Of a stretch of 62,950 nucleotides of DNA, positions 19,158 to 27,243 are shown in pieces (position 1 is the stretch's first letter; every line of letters starts with the position of its first letter). The stretch comes from Opitutales bacterium (GTDB taxonomy: Bacteria; Verrucomicrobiota; Verrucomicrobiia; Opitutales; Oceanipulchritudinaceae): contig JAFIGH010000015.1 in NCBI GenBank assembly GCA_020831525.1, positions 1 through 62,950 on the forward strand, written 5' to 3'. The notes beneath the pieces were generated by a model. The model was not told where the DNA came from. It was given only the letters and a program-made list of their open reading frames with translations, and ran no database searches. A program made the position numbers and the translations under genes.

Positions 19158-21077
19158 ATGGTCGAAGAGAAGCCAGAAGAAAAGAGCGGTGGAGACAGCT
19201 CCATTGACTTAAGCGGTTTGCAGGGTTTGTCCCTCGGACCTTCGTGGGGCAGCGGCAACGCGCCCAAACCGCGTATGCCCAAATCCGTCCGCGAGGACCG
19301 GGGGCGCGATTCCCGTGGCCGGGAAGGCGCCGGGCACCGCGACCGGCGGGGCGCGCGCCCTCCGCGGTCCAGGGAAGGCGGTGGACCACGCCGCGATCCG
19401 CGGGAGCGCGGTCCCCGGCGCCAGCAGGGGGAGGCCGCGCCCCACGCGCACCATGCTCCCTTTGATCCGATCATCGAGGCGGACTTTTATCCGGAGGATG
19501 TGCCTTTCAAGGCGCTCGCGCAGGCCATGCGCCATTCGTGCCGCACTTACGAGCTTTTCGAGATCGCTCGGGTGATCCTTGAGAAGCCGGAGCGCTTTGT
19601 CTGCGTGGCGAAGCACCCCGACCAAAAGGAGGGCGAGCCCGCCATCCTGTGGGCGTCCGTGCCGGACGGTCTGCCGTTTCTTTCCGAGCGCGAGGCCTCG
19701 GAGCACGTCCTCAAGCACTACCTGGAGCAATTTTTCGATGTCGAGGAGCGCGAGGTCGATCCGCCCGCGGGCACGTTCCAGATGGTTCACCGGTGCGGGG
19801 TCACGGGCGAGCTTCTCGGCCCCCCGAACTACCACCGCTTTCAGGCGATTTGCCAGGAACACCACGCTTCCAAGCTGCCGCACATGAGCTTCGAGCGCTT
19901 CCGCGAGCGCATGGAGACGGTGCGGGAGCAGGAAGTGATCGACGCATGGCTGGAACGGATGAAGAAGCGCATGCACTATACGCTCAAGGACGAGTTCGCC
20001 GGCGGTGAGAAGCGGGAGTTTGATTCGCTGGAGACGGCGCGCTACTACCTCCTGTCGCACGCCAAAGATAAAGTGGTCCGCCCCGCCTATTCAGCACGCT
20101 TTTCAGGCAAGGCCATACCGCTGCTCCCTGCGCAGGACCCGGTCCGCAAGTCGCTCGAGACGCTACATGAACGCCAGTTGCGCTTTCCGCTCGACACCGC
20201 CAACCACCTGCGCGGCCGTCTGCGCCGCCTCAACTTCGCCGTTTACAAGAAGGGTTCGAAAGGCGTTAGCTATGTCTGCGCGGTGAAGCGCCGCTTCCGT
20301 AGGCCGGACGAGGTCATGGCGGACAACCTCGCCGACCTCATTTCGTTTATCGAGGCGCACCCGAACCTGCCGGAAAAAGAACTGCCCCGCCAGTACCTCG
20401 GGATCGAGATTCCGGAAAAACCGGAGGGCGGCGGTATCGAAGAGTTGAGCGAGACCGACAAAGAGAAGCTCCTCAACCTCAAGCGCGAGCTGAAGTATCT
20501 GGTAAGCTCCGGATACGTGATTGAGTACAGCGACGGTCGCCTCTTCGTGCCCGCCATGCGCGACGAGGAGGGTGGGGGCGACGCCCCTGAGCCAATAGCG
20601 AAGGCCGCGAAGAAGACGAAAGCGAAACAGAAGGCACCCGCGGTGAAGGCGGAATCCGGCGGTGAAGCGAAAACCGCCGCTGCGGAAACCGCGCCAGGTG
20701 AGGCCCCGGAAGCGCCGCCTCCGCCTGCGGAGGAATCCGGGGAGAAACCGGTGGACACTCCCGGTGCGCCGGAATCCACTGCGCCCGAAACCGTAGAATC
20801 CGCACCCGAGCCGGAACCGCCATCCGCGGAATCCGCGCCCGTATCGGAACCGCCGCCTGTGGAGTCCGCGCCCGTGCCGGGCCCCGCTGCACCGCCTGAG
20901 CCTGCGTCCGAGCCGGAAACCGAGGCCGACCGGAAGTCACAGCCTGCGCCGACGCCGGAACCGCCGTCCGCTTCATCCGGGACCATGGAAGGCGCGGGGA
21001 GCGAATCCGCCGAACCGGCGGAAGAGGCCGAACCGGAGGAGGCACCGAAGACGAAGCGTGACGGCGGGCCGGATTGA
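19158..21077 (+). CDS. Unrecognised protein with RG-rich N-terminus and Pro/Ala/Glu-rich tail
   Basis: 639 residues in three parts. Residues 1-100 are basic and Arg/Gly-rich (REDRGRDSRGRE, RRDPRERGPRRQQ), like RNA-binding RGG tails. Residues about 100-490 form a compact-looking core with a patterned segment FQMVHRCGVTGELLGPPNYH, repeated helices with FERFRERMETVREQEV and LNLKRELKYLVSSGYVIEY near its end. Residues 490-639 are low-complexity, with repeated PESAPEPEPPS-type units. No signal peptide or membrane segment. I do not recognise the core; a Verrucomicrobia-restricted family with an RNA-associated role is a guess from composition. It lies upstream of pgsA on the same strand. Confidence 0.75.
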   Translation: MVEEKPEEKSGGDSSIDLSGLQGLSLGPSWGSGNAPKPRMPKSVREDRGRDSRGREGAGHRDRRGARPPRSREGGGPRRDPRERGPRRQQGEAAPHAHHAPFDPIIEADFYPEDVPFKALAQAMRHSCRTYELFEIARVILEKPERFVCVAKHPDQKEGEPAILWASVPDGLPFLSEREASEHVLKHYLEQFFDVEEREVDPPAGTFQMVHRCGVTGELLGPPNYHRFQAICQEHHASKLPHMSFERFRERMETVREQEVIDAWLERMKKRMHYTLKDEFAGGEKREFDSLETARYYLLSHAKDKVVRPAYSARFSGKAIPLLPAQDPVRKSLETLHERQLRFPLDTANHLRGRLRRLNFAVYKKGSKGVSYVCAVKRRFRRPDEVMADNLADLISFIEAHPNLPEKELPRQYLGIEIPEKPEGGGIEELSETDKEKLLNLKRELKYLVSSGYVIEYSDGRLFVPAMRDEEGGGDAPEPIAKAAKKTKAKQKAPAVKAESGGEAKTAAAETAPGEAPEAPPPPAEESGEKPVDTPGAPESTAPETVESAPEPEPPSAESAPVSEPPPVESAPVPGPAAPPEPASEPETEADRKSQPAPTPEPPSASSGTMEGAGSESAEPAEEAEPEEAPKTKRDGGPD

Positions 21078-21141
21078 TGCGGTTGCGCGGTTGTCGCGCG
21101 GGCCGCACGCTCATGGCTGCATGCGCTGAATTTTCCGGGGA

Positions 21142-21750
21142 ATGAAACACCTGCCCAACATCATCACCTTTTCGCGCATCGCGGTCTTGGCCGCGCTGGT
21201 CTGGCTCGTGCATGAGCCGTGGACGGGGGCGGCTACGCTCGCCTTTCTCGCCATTCTCTACGGTGCGGTGTCGGACTTCGTCGACGGATGGATCGCCCGG
21301 AAATACGGTTACGTGACCAACTTCGGAAAAATCATGGACGCCACGGTGGACAAGGTGATGGTCCTCGGGGCGCTTGCCCTTCTTGTCTACCTTGGCCTTC
21401 TCGTGCCGGTTTGGCTCACCGTGCCGCTCGTCGCCCTCATCACGGTCCGCGAACTCGGCATCACGTGGATGCGGGTGGTGGCGGCGCGCAAGGGCATCGT
21501 GCTCGCCGCTGAAAAAGCGGGGAAGCGCAAGACCATCTGGCAGACGACGGCGATTTGCGTATTGTTCGCTGTTCCGATGTTCGAGCGCGACTTTACGGTG
21601 TGGCTCGGCCGCGACCTGAGTCTCTGGGTCGACTTTGTGTTCCTCAACGGGTACCTTTACTTTCTCCTCGCGGCCGTCCTGACGATCCAGTCGGGCGCTC
21701 TCTATCTGGTGCGACACGGCGGTGTGTTTTTCGCCGAACCGCGGAAATGA
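21142..21750 (+). CDS. pgsA: CDP-diacylglycerol--glycerol-3-phosphate 3-phosphatidyltransferase
   Basis: 202 residues, integral inner-membrane enzyme that makes phosphatidylglycerol phosphate from CDP-diacylglycerol and glycerol 3-phosphate. The CDP-alcohol phosphotransferase motif is complete: DFVDGWIAR, then eight residues, then GKIMDATVD (consensus DxxDGxxAR...GxxxDxxxD). About six hydrophobic segments. Its stop overlaps the start of pgpA (ATGATG at 21747), so the next pathway step is translationally coupled. Confidence 0.93.
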   Translation: MKHLPNIITFSRIAVLAALVWLVHEPWTGAATLAFLAILYGAVSDFVDGWIARKYGYVTNFGKIMDATVDKVMVLGALALLVYLGLLVPVWLTVPLVALITVRELGITWMRVVAARKGIVLAAEKAGKRKTIWQTTAICVLFAVPMFERDFTVWLGRDLSLWVDFVFLNGYLYFLLAAVLTIQSGALYLVRHGGVFFAEPRK

Positions 21751-22280
21751 TGGATCCGCGCAGCCATCCATCCCTTGCCTGGGCGCGCCTGCTGCCCGAC
21801 CGCTGGGTTGTCGAAGCGGCGCGCTGCGGTCCTCTCGGGCGCGTGCGCAAGGGGCCCGGCACGGTGGGCTCGGTGGGCGGGTTGGCGCTCTACGCGGTGG
21901 TCTTCTACCACCTTTCGCTCCCGGCGCAGATCCTTCTCGGAGCCCTCCTTGTGTACCTCGCCGTCGTTCTCTGCGGCGAGGCGGAGGCGCGCCTCGCGAA
22001 GCGCGATCCGGGCGAAATCGTCCTCGACGAGGTGGTTGCCGTGCCGCTGTGCTTCCTCGCCCTGCGCCCGTGGATGGAAGCGAGCGGATATGTGTGGGCA
22101 TGGGTGCTCGCGGGGTTTGTGCTCTTCCGTTTTTTTGATATCGCCAAGCCCCTCGGAATCGGGCGGCTGCAAAAGTGGCCGGGCGGAGCGGGGGTCGTCG
22201 CCGACGATGTCGCGGCGGCATTGGCCACCGCGGTGGTTCTGCACATCGCGGCGCGCTTACTCGTCACGCTGCCGTCTTGA
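21747..22280 (+). CDS. pgpA: Phosphatidylglycerophosphatase A
   Basis: 177 residues from the ATG at 21747 overlapping the pgsA stop. It dephosphorylates phosphatidylglycerol phosphate to phosphatidylglycerol in the inner membrane. PgpA motifs are complete: GPGTVGSVGG near the N-terminus, EIVLDEVVAVPL, FRFFDIAKPLGIGRLQ and ADDVAAAL. About four membrane helices. pgsA-pgpA therefore encodes two consecutive steps of phosphatidylglycerol synthesis. Confidence 0.93.
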   Translation: MMDPRSHPSLAWARLLPDRWVVEAARCGPLGRVRKGPGTVGSVGGLALYAVVFYHLSLPAQILLGALLVYLAVVLCGEAEARLAKRDPGEIVLDEVVAVPLCFLALRPWMEASGYVWAWVLAGFVLFRFFDIAKPLGIGRLQKWPGGAGVVADDVAAALATAVVLHIAARLLVTLPS

Positions 22281-22320
22281 CCGCAGACGGTGGTGGGGAG
22301 CCGGATAGAAGAGGGGGGTC

Positions 22321-23142
22321 CTACTGGATTGTCGTGCGTCCGGGCCCTGCCGCGCCGATGGCCACCTCGCGACCGTTGCGCTCGATGACAAGCGCCTCGC
22401 CGTCCGTGAACCGGATCGACACCGGGCCCTCCCGCTCGAGCGAGACGGCGTCGCCCGCGTTGAGCGATCCTTGGAAGAGGCGGCGGCGGTCTGACACCTG
22501 CTCGACAATGACGGTGACATCGCCGGTTGCGCGCAGGACGACGTCGCGTCCCGTCGCGTCCGCGGGCTCTTCAGTGGTCGCGGCGGGGCGGTCGTTCGGC
22601 ACAGTGTCGGGCGAGCGGATGAGGCTGATGAGGAGGACGAGGAGGAGAGCAACAACCCCGACACTCACGCCGATGACGGCGATCTTGATATAGAGTGCGT
22701 TGTCGCTCTCGGCCGGGGGCGGGCGCTCCGTTTCCAGTTCATCCGGCGCGGAAACGGGGGGCGGCGTGTGGATGCGCCCGGCCGGTTGCGCGGGAGCCTT
22801 CCGGTTATCCGCGGCATCCTCCCCGTTGTCGGCTTCTTCGTCGTGCGGAAGCTCCATGCGCCCGAGCGATTCGCGGGAGCCTGAATGGGGATCGCCCCCG
22901 CTGGAGCGGCGCGCCATACGGGCGTCGTAATCGATGACCAGCTTCTCCGGATCGGCCTTAAGAAAGCGAGCGTAGATTTTGAGGAATCCACGCACATAGA
23001 TGTCCGGAAGCTGGACCTCCTCAAATTTGTTCGCCTCAAGGGCAAGCAGATAATCGCCGCGGATCTTGGTAGCTTCCGCCGCCTCCCGCACCGATACTCC
23101 CTTGCGCTTTCGTGCTTCCTCCAGTCGCTCGCCAATCGTCAT
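22321..23142 (-). CDS. RodZ-like membrane protein (HTH_25, transmembrane, DUF4115)
   Basis: 273 residues from the ATG at 23142; the frame stays open further upstream but without protein-like sequence. The cytoplasmic N-terminus (1-70) is a Cro/cI-type helix-turn-helix as in RodZ (TIGERLEEARKRKGVSVREAA, then TKIRGDYLLALE and LPDIYVRGFLKIYAR). A charged Pro-rich linker follows, one transmembrane helix (about 150-176, IKIAVIGVSVGVVALLLVLL) and a small periplasmic beta domain (DUF4115, VVLRATGDVTVIVEQVSDR). RodZ links MreB to the envelope in rod-shaped cells. It is the last gene of the accB-led minus-strand run, 52 bases after thiE. Confidence 0.85.
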   Translation of the reverse strand: MTIGERLEEARKRKGVSVREAAEATKIRGDYLLALEANKFEEVQLPDIYVRGFLKIYARFLKADPEKLVIDYDARMARRSSGGDPHSGSRESLGRMELPHDEEADNGEDAADNRKAPAQPAGRIHTPPPVSAPDELETERPPPAESDNALYIKIAVIGVSVGVVALLLVLLISLIRSPDTVPNDRPAATTEEPADATGRDVVLRATGDVTVIVEQVSDRRRLFQGSLNAGDAVSLEREGPVSIRFTDGEALVIERNGREVAIGAAGPGRTTIQ

Positions 23143-23194
23143 TTGCAGCCCTATGAACAGGTTTCCGCGATTAAGGGAGGAACCATTCGACAAA

Positions 23195-23854
23195 TCAATA
23201 CCTATCCTCGACTTTCCCGGGTGCGTCGAGGATGCGGCGGAAGGCGCGGGCGGCCGCCGCCGGGTCGTCCGCAAGGAGGAGACCGGAAACGACGACGAGG
23301 CGGCGTGCCCCGGCGGCGAGAACCTGCGCCGCGTTGTTCTGTTTGATGCCGCCGATGCAGAAAAAGGGCAGGGGCGGCGAGAGCGAGGCGGCGTGGGCGA
23401 CGAGGGCGAGACCGACCGGTTCGTAGGTCGGCTTGGTCGGTGTGGCGAAAACGGGGCCGACGGCGAAGTAGTCGAGGTAGCGCGCGTTTTCAAGGGCGCC
23501 GGCAATCTGCGCGGGCGAATGGGTCGATAGACCCAGAATCCGGCCGGGTCCGAGGACGGCCCGTGCCTCGGCGGGCGCGATGTCGTCCTGGCCTACGTGC
23601 GCGCCCGCGCCCGGCAGGCGGGCGGCCACATCCACTTGGTCATTGATGATCAGCGGCACCCCGGCTTGCGCGCAGAGTGGAAGCACTTCTTGCGCGAGGG
23701 CTTCGACTTCTGCCGCCGCGGCCCCTTTGGCGCGGACTTGCAGGATGCCGACACCCCCTTCGAGGAGGGCGCGGGCTGTCTCTTGCCACCGGGCACGCGG
23801 TGTGTATCCGGTATCGAGAATTCCGTAGAGGTGGGTGTGCCGGAGGTCGGCCAT
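23195..23854 (-). CDS. thiE: Thiamine-phosphate synthase
   Basis: About 219 residues from the ATG at 23854 (MADLRHTHLYGI); a second ATG at 23896 adds 14 residues. It joins HMP-pyrophosphate and THZ-phosphate to thiamine phosphate. TIM-barrel landmarks: LYGILDTGY, GVGILQVRAKG, PLIINDQVDVAARLPGAGAHVGQDDI (the last ten residues are a family hallmark), LGLSTHSP, FAVGPVFATPTKP and FFCIGGI. It sits between an AmaP-like gene and a RodZ-like gene, with no other thiamine genes near. Confidence 0.92.
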   Translation of the reverse strand: MADLRHTHLYGILDTGYTPRARWQETARALLEGGVGILQVRAKGAAAAEVEALAQEVLPLCAQAGVPLIINDQVDVAARLPGAGAHVGQDDIAPAEARAVLGPGRILGLSTHSPAQIAGALENARYLDYFAVGPVFATPTKPTYEPVGLALVAHAASLSPPLPFFCIGGIKQNNAAQVLAAGARRLVVVSGLLLADDPAAAARAFRRILDAPGKVEDRY

Positions 23855-23917
23855 CTTCCGAGAGCACGCGCGCCCGGGCGGTGCGTCAAGCGCCATCGGG
23901 TCGTGCGCCCCGTCGCC

Positions 23918-24406
23918 TCAGTCCGGGCGGCCCGTGCGCGGCGGGCCCGCATCGTCGCCGTCGGGTGCGTCGTCCGGACCGGAGTCTACCTCGCCAAGGA
24001 CGTCCGTGACACGGATGTTGATGGAGTCAATCGCCTCCAGACCGATCTGGGTCTTCAGTGCACTGCGGACACGCCGCTTGATTCCCGCGTCCAGTTCCTG
24101 GAGGCGGACAGGCGCGCGCGCTGTCACGGAAAGGTGGACGGCAAGCTCTGCTTTCTGCTGCAATCGACAGCGCGCCTCTTCAATACCGTCCATCTGTTCG
24201 ACCGTTTTTTCGATGAGGCTGCGCACAGTGCCGCGGCTGATCTCAATACGGCCTTCTTCCGATTCGAAGGGAACGATGCCGCCTCGGTTCGCGCGGTAGC
24301 GGAGGACGGCCGCGAGCCCTACGAGGGCCAGCAAAGCGATGCCCGCGAGCCAGAATACACCCGGCGGAGCAACGAGGCACTCGACGGACTGGACGGTGTC
24401 TTCCAT
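23918..24406 (-). CDS. AmaP-like membrane-anchored Asp23-related protein
   Basis: 162 residues with one N-terminal transmembrane helix (FWLAGIALLALVGLAAVLRY, about 18-38) followed by an Asp23/DUF322-like region (EGRIEISRGTVRSLIEKTVEQM, then AELAVHLSVTARAPV and RVRSALKTQIGLEAI) and a polar Asp/Pro tail. It resembles AmaP, which anchors Asp23 to the membrane in Firmicutes. It follows the soluble Asp23 gene by 16 bases, matching the known asp23-amaP pairing; the role in a verrucomicrobial cell is inferred. Confidence 0.75.
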   Translation of the reverse strand: MEDTVQSVECLVAPPGVFWLAGIALLALVGLAAVLRYRANRGGIVPFESEEGRIEISRGTVRSLIEKTVEQMDGIEEARCRLQQKAELAVHLSVTARAPVRLQELDAGIKRRVRSALKTQIGLEAIDSINIRVTDVLGEVDSGPDDAPDGDDAGPPRTGRPD

Positions 24407-24422
24407 GGCGGCGGACCAGGAT

Positions 24423-24851
24423 TTATTCGGTGATCAGGTCGTCCTCTTCCGACTCTGGATGCCGCACGCCGTCGACGATCACGTCGACACGGGCGACCTC
24501 TTTGTTCGTCATGTTCTCGACTTGGTCGCGCACGGCGATCTGCACGTCCTGCGCGACCTTGGCGAGTTGGGTGCCGAACTGAAGGATGACCTTCACACCG
24601 ATCACGTAACGGCTGTCCTCGTTCTCGGTGATGCTCACTCCCGCGCCGCCGTCGCGCTTTCCGCCGAAGAGTCCGGCGATGTCTTTGCGGAAGCTGCCGC
24701 CCGCGAGGCAGACAACGCCCGGCACTTCTTTTGCCGCGATGGAGACAATGGTGGCGACGACCTCGTTGTTGATCTGGATGGCTCCGAGGTCGGAAGCTTC
24801 CTGAATGTCGACGGGGCTGTCGTGGCCCTCGATGGGATCGTCATTTTGCAT
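24423..24851 (-). CDS. Asp23/Gls24-family (DUF322) envelope stress protein
   Basis: 142 residues, soluble. Typical Asp23 core: GAIQINNEVVATIVSIAAKEVPGVVCL near residues 23-50, then YVIGVKVILQFGTQLAKVAQDVQ and VRDQVENMTNKEVARVDVIVDGV. Members form envelope-associated assemblies and are stress-inducible in Firmicutes. It starts 12 bases after accC and precedes its AmaP-like partner, an arrangement also seen in Firmicutes next to acc genes. Confidence 0.9.
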   Translation of the reverse strand: MQNDDPIEGHDSPVDIQEASDLGAIQINNEVVATIVSIAAKEVPGVVCLAGGSFRKDIAGLFGGKRDGGAGVSITENEDSRYVIGVKVILQFGTQLAKVAQDVQIAVRDQVENMTNKEVARVDVIVDGVRHPESEEDDLITE

Positions 24852-24863
24852 GATGGGATGGTT

Positions 24864-26267
24864 TTAGGTGTTTTCCGTGCTTTGGTCCAGCTCTTCGTTC
24901 GTGCGTGCGAGGAGATCCCGCGGCGTGCGTGCGAGAAAATCTTCAACAAACTTTGTTGTGGCCTCCCCGGCGGCAAAAACGGGGTCGCGCACGATGGCGC
25001 GGGCGAAGGAAATGTTGGTCTTGATTCCCCGGATGAGGTATTCGCTGAGGGCACGGTGCATGCGGTCGAGCGCCAGTTCGCGGGTGCGCCCGAAGGTGAT
25101 CACCTTGGCGATCATACTGTCGTAGTAGGGCGGCACAATGTAGCCGCCGTAGACATGGCTGTCGAGGCGCACGCCGTGGCCGCCCGGCGGGTAGTAGAGA
25201 GTAATCTCGCCGGGGCAGGGGGCGAAGTTGCGCGCCGGATCCTCGGCGCACACCCGCACTTCGACGGCGTGGCGCAGGATCTTCACATCGTCCTGCGTGA
25301 TTCCAAGCGGCTCGCCCGCCGCGATGCGCAGCTGCTCCTTGATGATGTCGATGCCGGTGATCTCCTCCGTGACGGGGTGCTCCACCTGCACGCGGGTGTT
25401 CATCTCTATAAAGTAGAAATTGCGGTCTTTGTCGACGAGGAACTCGACGGTGCCGGCGTTCCAGTAGTCGCAGGCTGCCGCCGCCTTCAGCGCCGCCTCG
25501 CCCATGGCCTTGCGCAGTTCGGGCGTGACGAAGGGGGAGGGCGCCTCCTCAATGACTTTTTGGTGACGCCGCTGCACCGAGCAGTCACGTTCGCAGAGGT
25601 GGATGCGGTTTCCGTGCTCGTCGCAAAGCACCTGGATCTCGATGTGGCGCGGCTCCTCGATGTATTTTTCGACGTACACCGCTCCGTTGCCAAAGGCTTT
25701 CGCCGCCTCGTTGCTCGCCGCCGCGAACTCGCGGTGGAAGGACATGGAGTTGTGCGCGAGCCGCATGCCCCGGCCTCCTCCGCCGGCGACCGCCTTGATG
25801 ATCACGGGAAAGCCGATGGACTCGGCCACCTTGATCGCTTCATTCGGATCCGCGAGAACCCCCGGGCTTCCCGGCACCGTCGGCACACCGACCGCCCGCA
25901 CCGTCTCCCGCGCGACCGCCTTGTCGCCCATCATACGGATGCTGCCGGACTTCGGCCCGATGAATTTGATGCGGCATTCCTCGCACTGCTCCGCGAAGTC
26001 TGGATCCTCGGCGAGAAATCCGTAACCCGGATGAATCCCGTCGACGTCGGCGATCTCTGCCGCCGCGATAATGCGCTCGGCCCGCAAGTAGCTCTCCGAC
26101 GCCGGCGCGGGGCCGATGCAGATGGCACCGTCGGCCAATTGGACGTGGAGGGACTGTTCGTCCGCCTCCGAATACACGGCGACGGTCTCGATGCCGAGTT
26201 CACGGCAGGCGCGGATGATGCGCAGGGCGATTTCGCCGCGGTTGGCGATGAGGATTTTTTTTAGCAT
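24864..26267 (-). CDS. accC: Acetyl-CoA carboxylase, biotin carboxylase subunit
   Basis: 467 residues; carboxylates the biotin of AccB using ATP and bicarbonate, first step of fatty acid synthesis. ATP-grasp landmarks: N-terminal [50 protein letters not shown] (glycine-rich loop), [20 protein letters not shown], and the catalytic [14 protein letters not shown]. Slightly longer than usual, with an acidic extra C-terminus. It follows accB by 52 bases on the minus strand and leads into asp23. Confidence 0.96.
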   Translation of the reverse strand: MLKKILIANRGEIALRIIRACRELGIETVAVYSEADEQSLHVQLADGAICIGPAPASESYLRAERIIAAAEIADVDGIHPGYGFLAEDPDFAEQCEECRIKFIGPKSGSIRMMGDKAVARETVRAVGVPTVPGSPGVLADPNEAIKVAESIGFPVIIKAVAGGGGRGMRLAHNSMSFHREFAAASNEAAKAFGNGAVYVEKYIEEPRHIEIQVLCDEHGNRIHLCERDCSVQRRHQKVIEEAPSPFVTPELRKAMGEAALKAAAACDYWNAGTVEFLVDKDRNFYFIEMNTRVQVEHPVTEEITGIDIIKEQLRIAAGEPLGITQDDVKILRHAVEVRVCAEDPARNFAPCPGEITLYYPPGGHGVRLDSHVYGGYIVPPYYDSMIAKVITFGRTRELALDRMHRALSEYLIRGIKTNISFARAIVRDPVFAAGEATTKFVEDFLARTPRDLLARTNEELDQSTENT

Positions 26268-26319
26268 GGGGACGGGCGGTGCCGTGGTCTCGCGTTTCAG
26301 GACTTCGTGGCGGCGGCGT

Positions 26320-26763
26320 TCAGGCCTTGACGCGGAAAAGCGGCTGGCCGAACTCTACGCTCTCTCCGTTTTTCACGAGGACCTCGGCGATCTTGCCGGA
26401 GATCTCCGCCTTGATCTCGTTCATCACCTTCATGGCCTCGATGATACACACCGTGCTGTCCTCCGTAACCTCGTCACCCGATTTCACAAACGGCGGGCTG
26501 TCCGGGGAGGGCGCGGAGTAAAAGGTTCCCACCATGGGCGACTTGATAACTTTGCCGGATGCCTCGGCCGGTGCTGCCGTGGTCGCCGACTCCACCGCCG
26601 CGGGTGGCACTGCGGCCGCGACCGGTGACGGCGCGCGGTTTTCCACGACGACACCGCCACTGCGGCAAATACGGAGCTTCAGCCCCTCTTCCTCGATCTC
26701 AAACTCAGTGAGATCAGAGCGTTTCATCAGATCGACGATCTGCTTGATGTCTTTAATGTCCAA
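26320..26763 (-). CDS. accB: Acetyl-CoA carboxylase, biotin carboxyl carrier protein
   Basis: About 147 residues. The start is TTG at 26763: GGAGG lies 7 bases upstream and the protein then begins (M)[19 protein letters not shown], the usual AccB N-terminus. An Ala/Pro-rich linker follows, then the biotinyl domain with [20 protein letters not shown] and the biotinylation site EAMKVMNE. Carries carboxybiotin between AccC and the carboxyltransferase. No upstream ATG is plausible. First gene of the accB-accC-asp23-amaP-like-thiE-rodZ-like run, so its promoter should lie in 26764-27000. Confidence 0.94.
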   Translation of the reverse strand: MDIKDIKQIVDLMKRSDLTEFEIEEEGLKLRICRSGGVVVENRAPSPVAAAVPPAAVESATTAAPAEASGKVIKSPMVGTFYSAPSPDSPPFVKSGDEVTEDSTVCIIEAMKVMNEIKAEISGKIAEVLVKNGESVEFGQPLFRVKA

Positions 26764-27243
26764 ATTGTTGCCTCCGTTTGGTGTTCGGTATGAGCTATCA
26801 AAATGCAAACGTGGTACATCCACGTCACCGGCGCAACGGAAAAACGGCACAGGCGGGCTCCGCCGAACGTCTCTGCAGCCGACCCCGGTCCTTTCCATGG
26901 CGGAGAATAAGATTCACAGATGTATTTTCTTTTGTCGCGACAGAAATTTTCGCAGCTGTCCGAATTTTTGTCCTGACGACGGCATTCACCGTGCGCTACT
27001 TCGAACAGGTGTAGAACCGCGCCAACGACCATTGGTCTATCGGAAAAACGCACGCGAAGCTCGACTACGGCATGCCGCGCGCCTGTGGCGCCGTCCACGA
27101 CAAGCAAAAGGTCCACATGCGCCAGACCGCAACTCCCGCTGCCGTCTCCCGCGTCGCCGAAGCCGTCAAACTCCGCGGCTGGCCGTAGGGCCGGGGGATA
27201 CAAACACCGGTCGGAGTTGGGTCATTCAATGGGTCCGGTCGGA
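26764..27243. other. Promoter region of accB and an unexplained short coding-like fragment
   Basis: The right part (27015-27188, plus strand) is an open stretch of 57 codons without a start, between stops at 27012 and 27186, reading SIGKTHAKLDYGMPRACG and later PAAVSRVAEAVKLRGWP. It looks like the tail of a gene whose front is missing, but I do not recognise it. The AT-richer segment near 26900-27000 is the likely promoter area for accB. No RNA gene seen. Confidence 0.35.

Noticed and set aside
20479-22221. 580-codon minus-strand frame opposite the RG-rich protein tail, pgsA and pgpA
   Set aside because: pgsA and pgpA motifs on the plus strand are unambiguous; the minus frame is Arg/Pro-rich shadow.
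22321-23505. 394-residue version of the RodZ-like protein
   Set aside because: The first 120 codons are the Ser/Pro/Arg-rich antiphase of thiE; the helix-turn-helix starts at the ATG at 23142.
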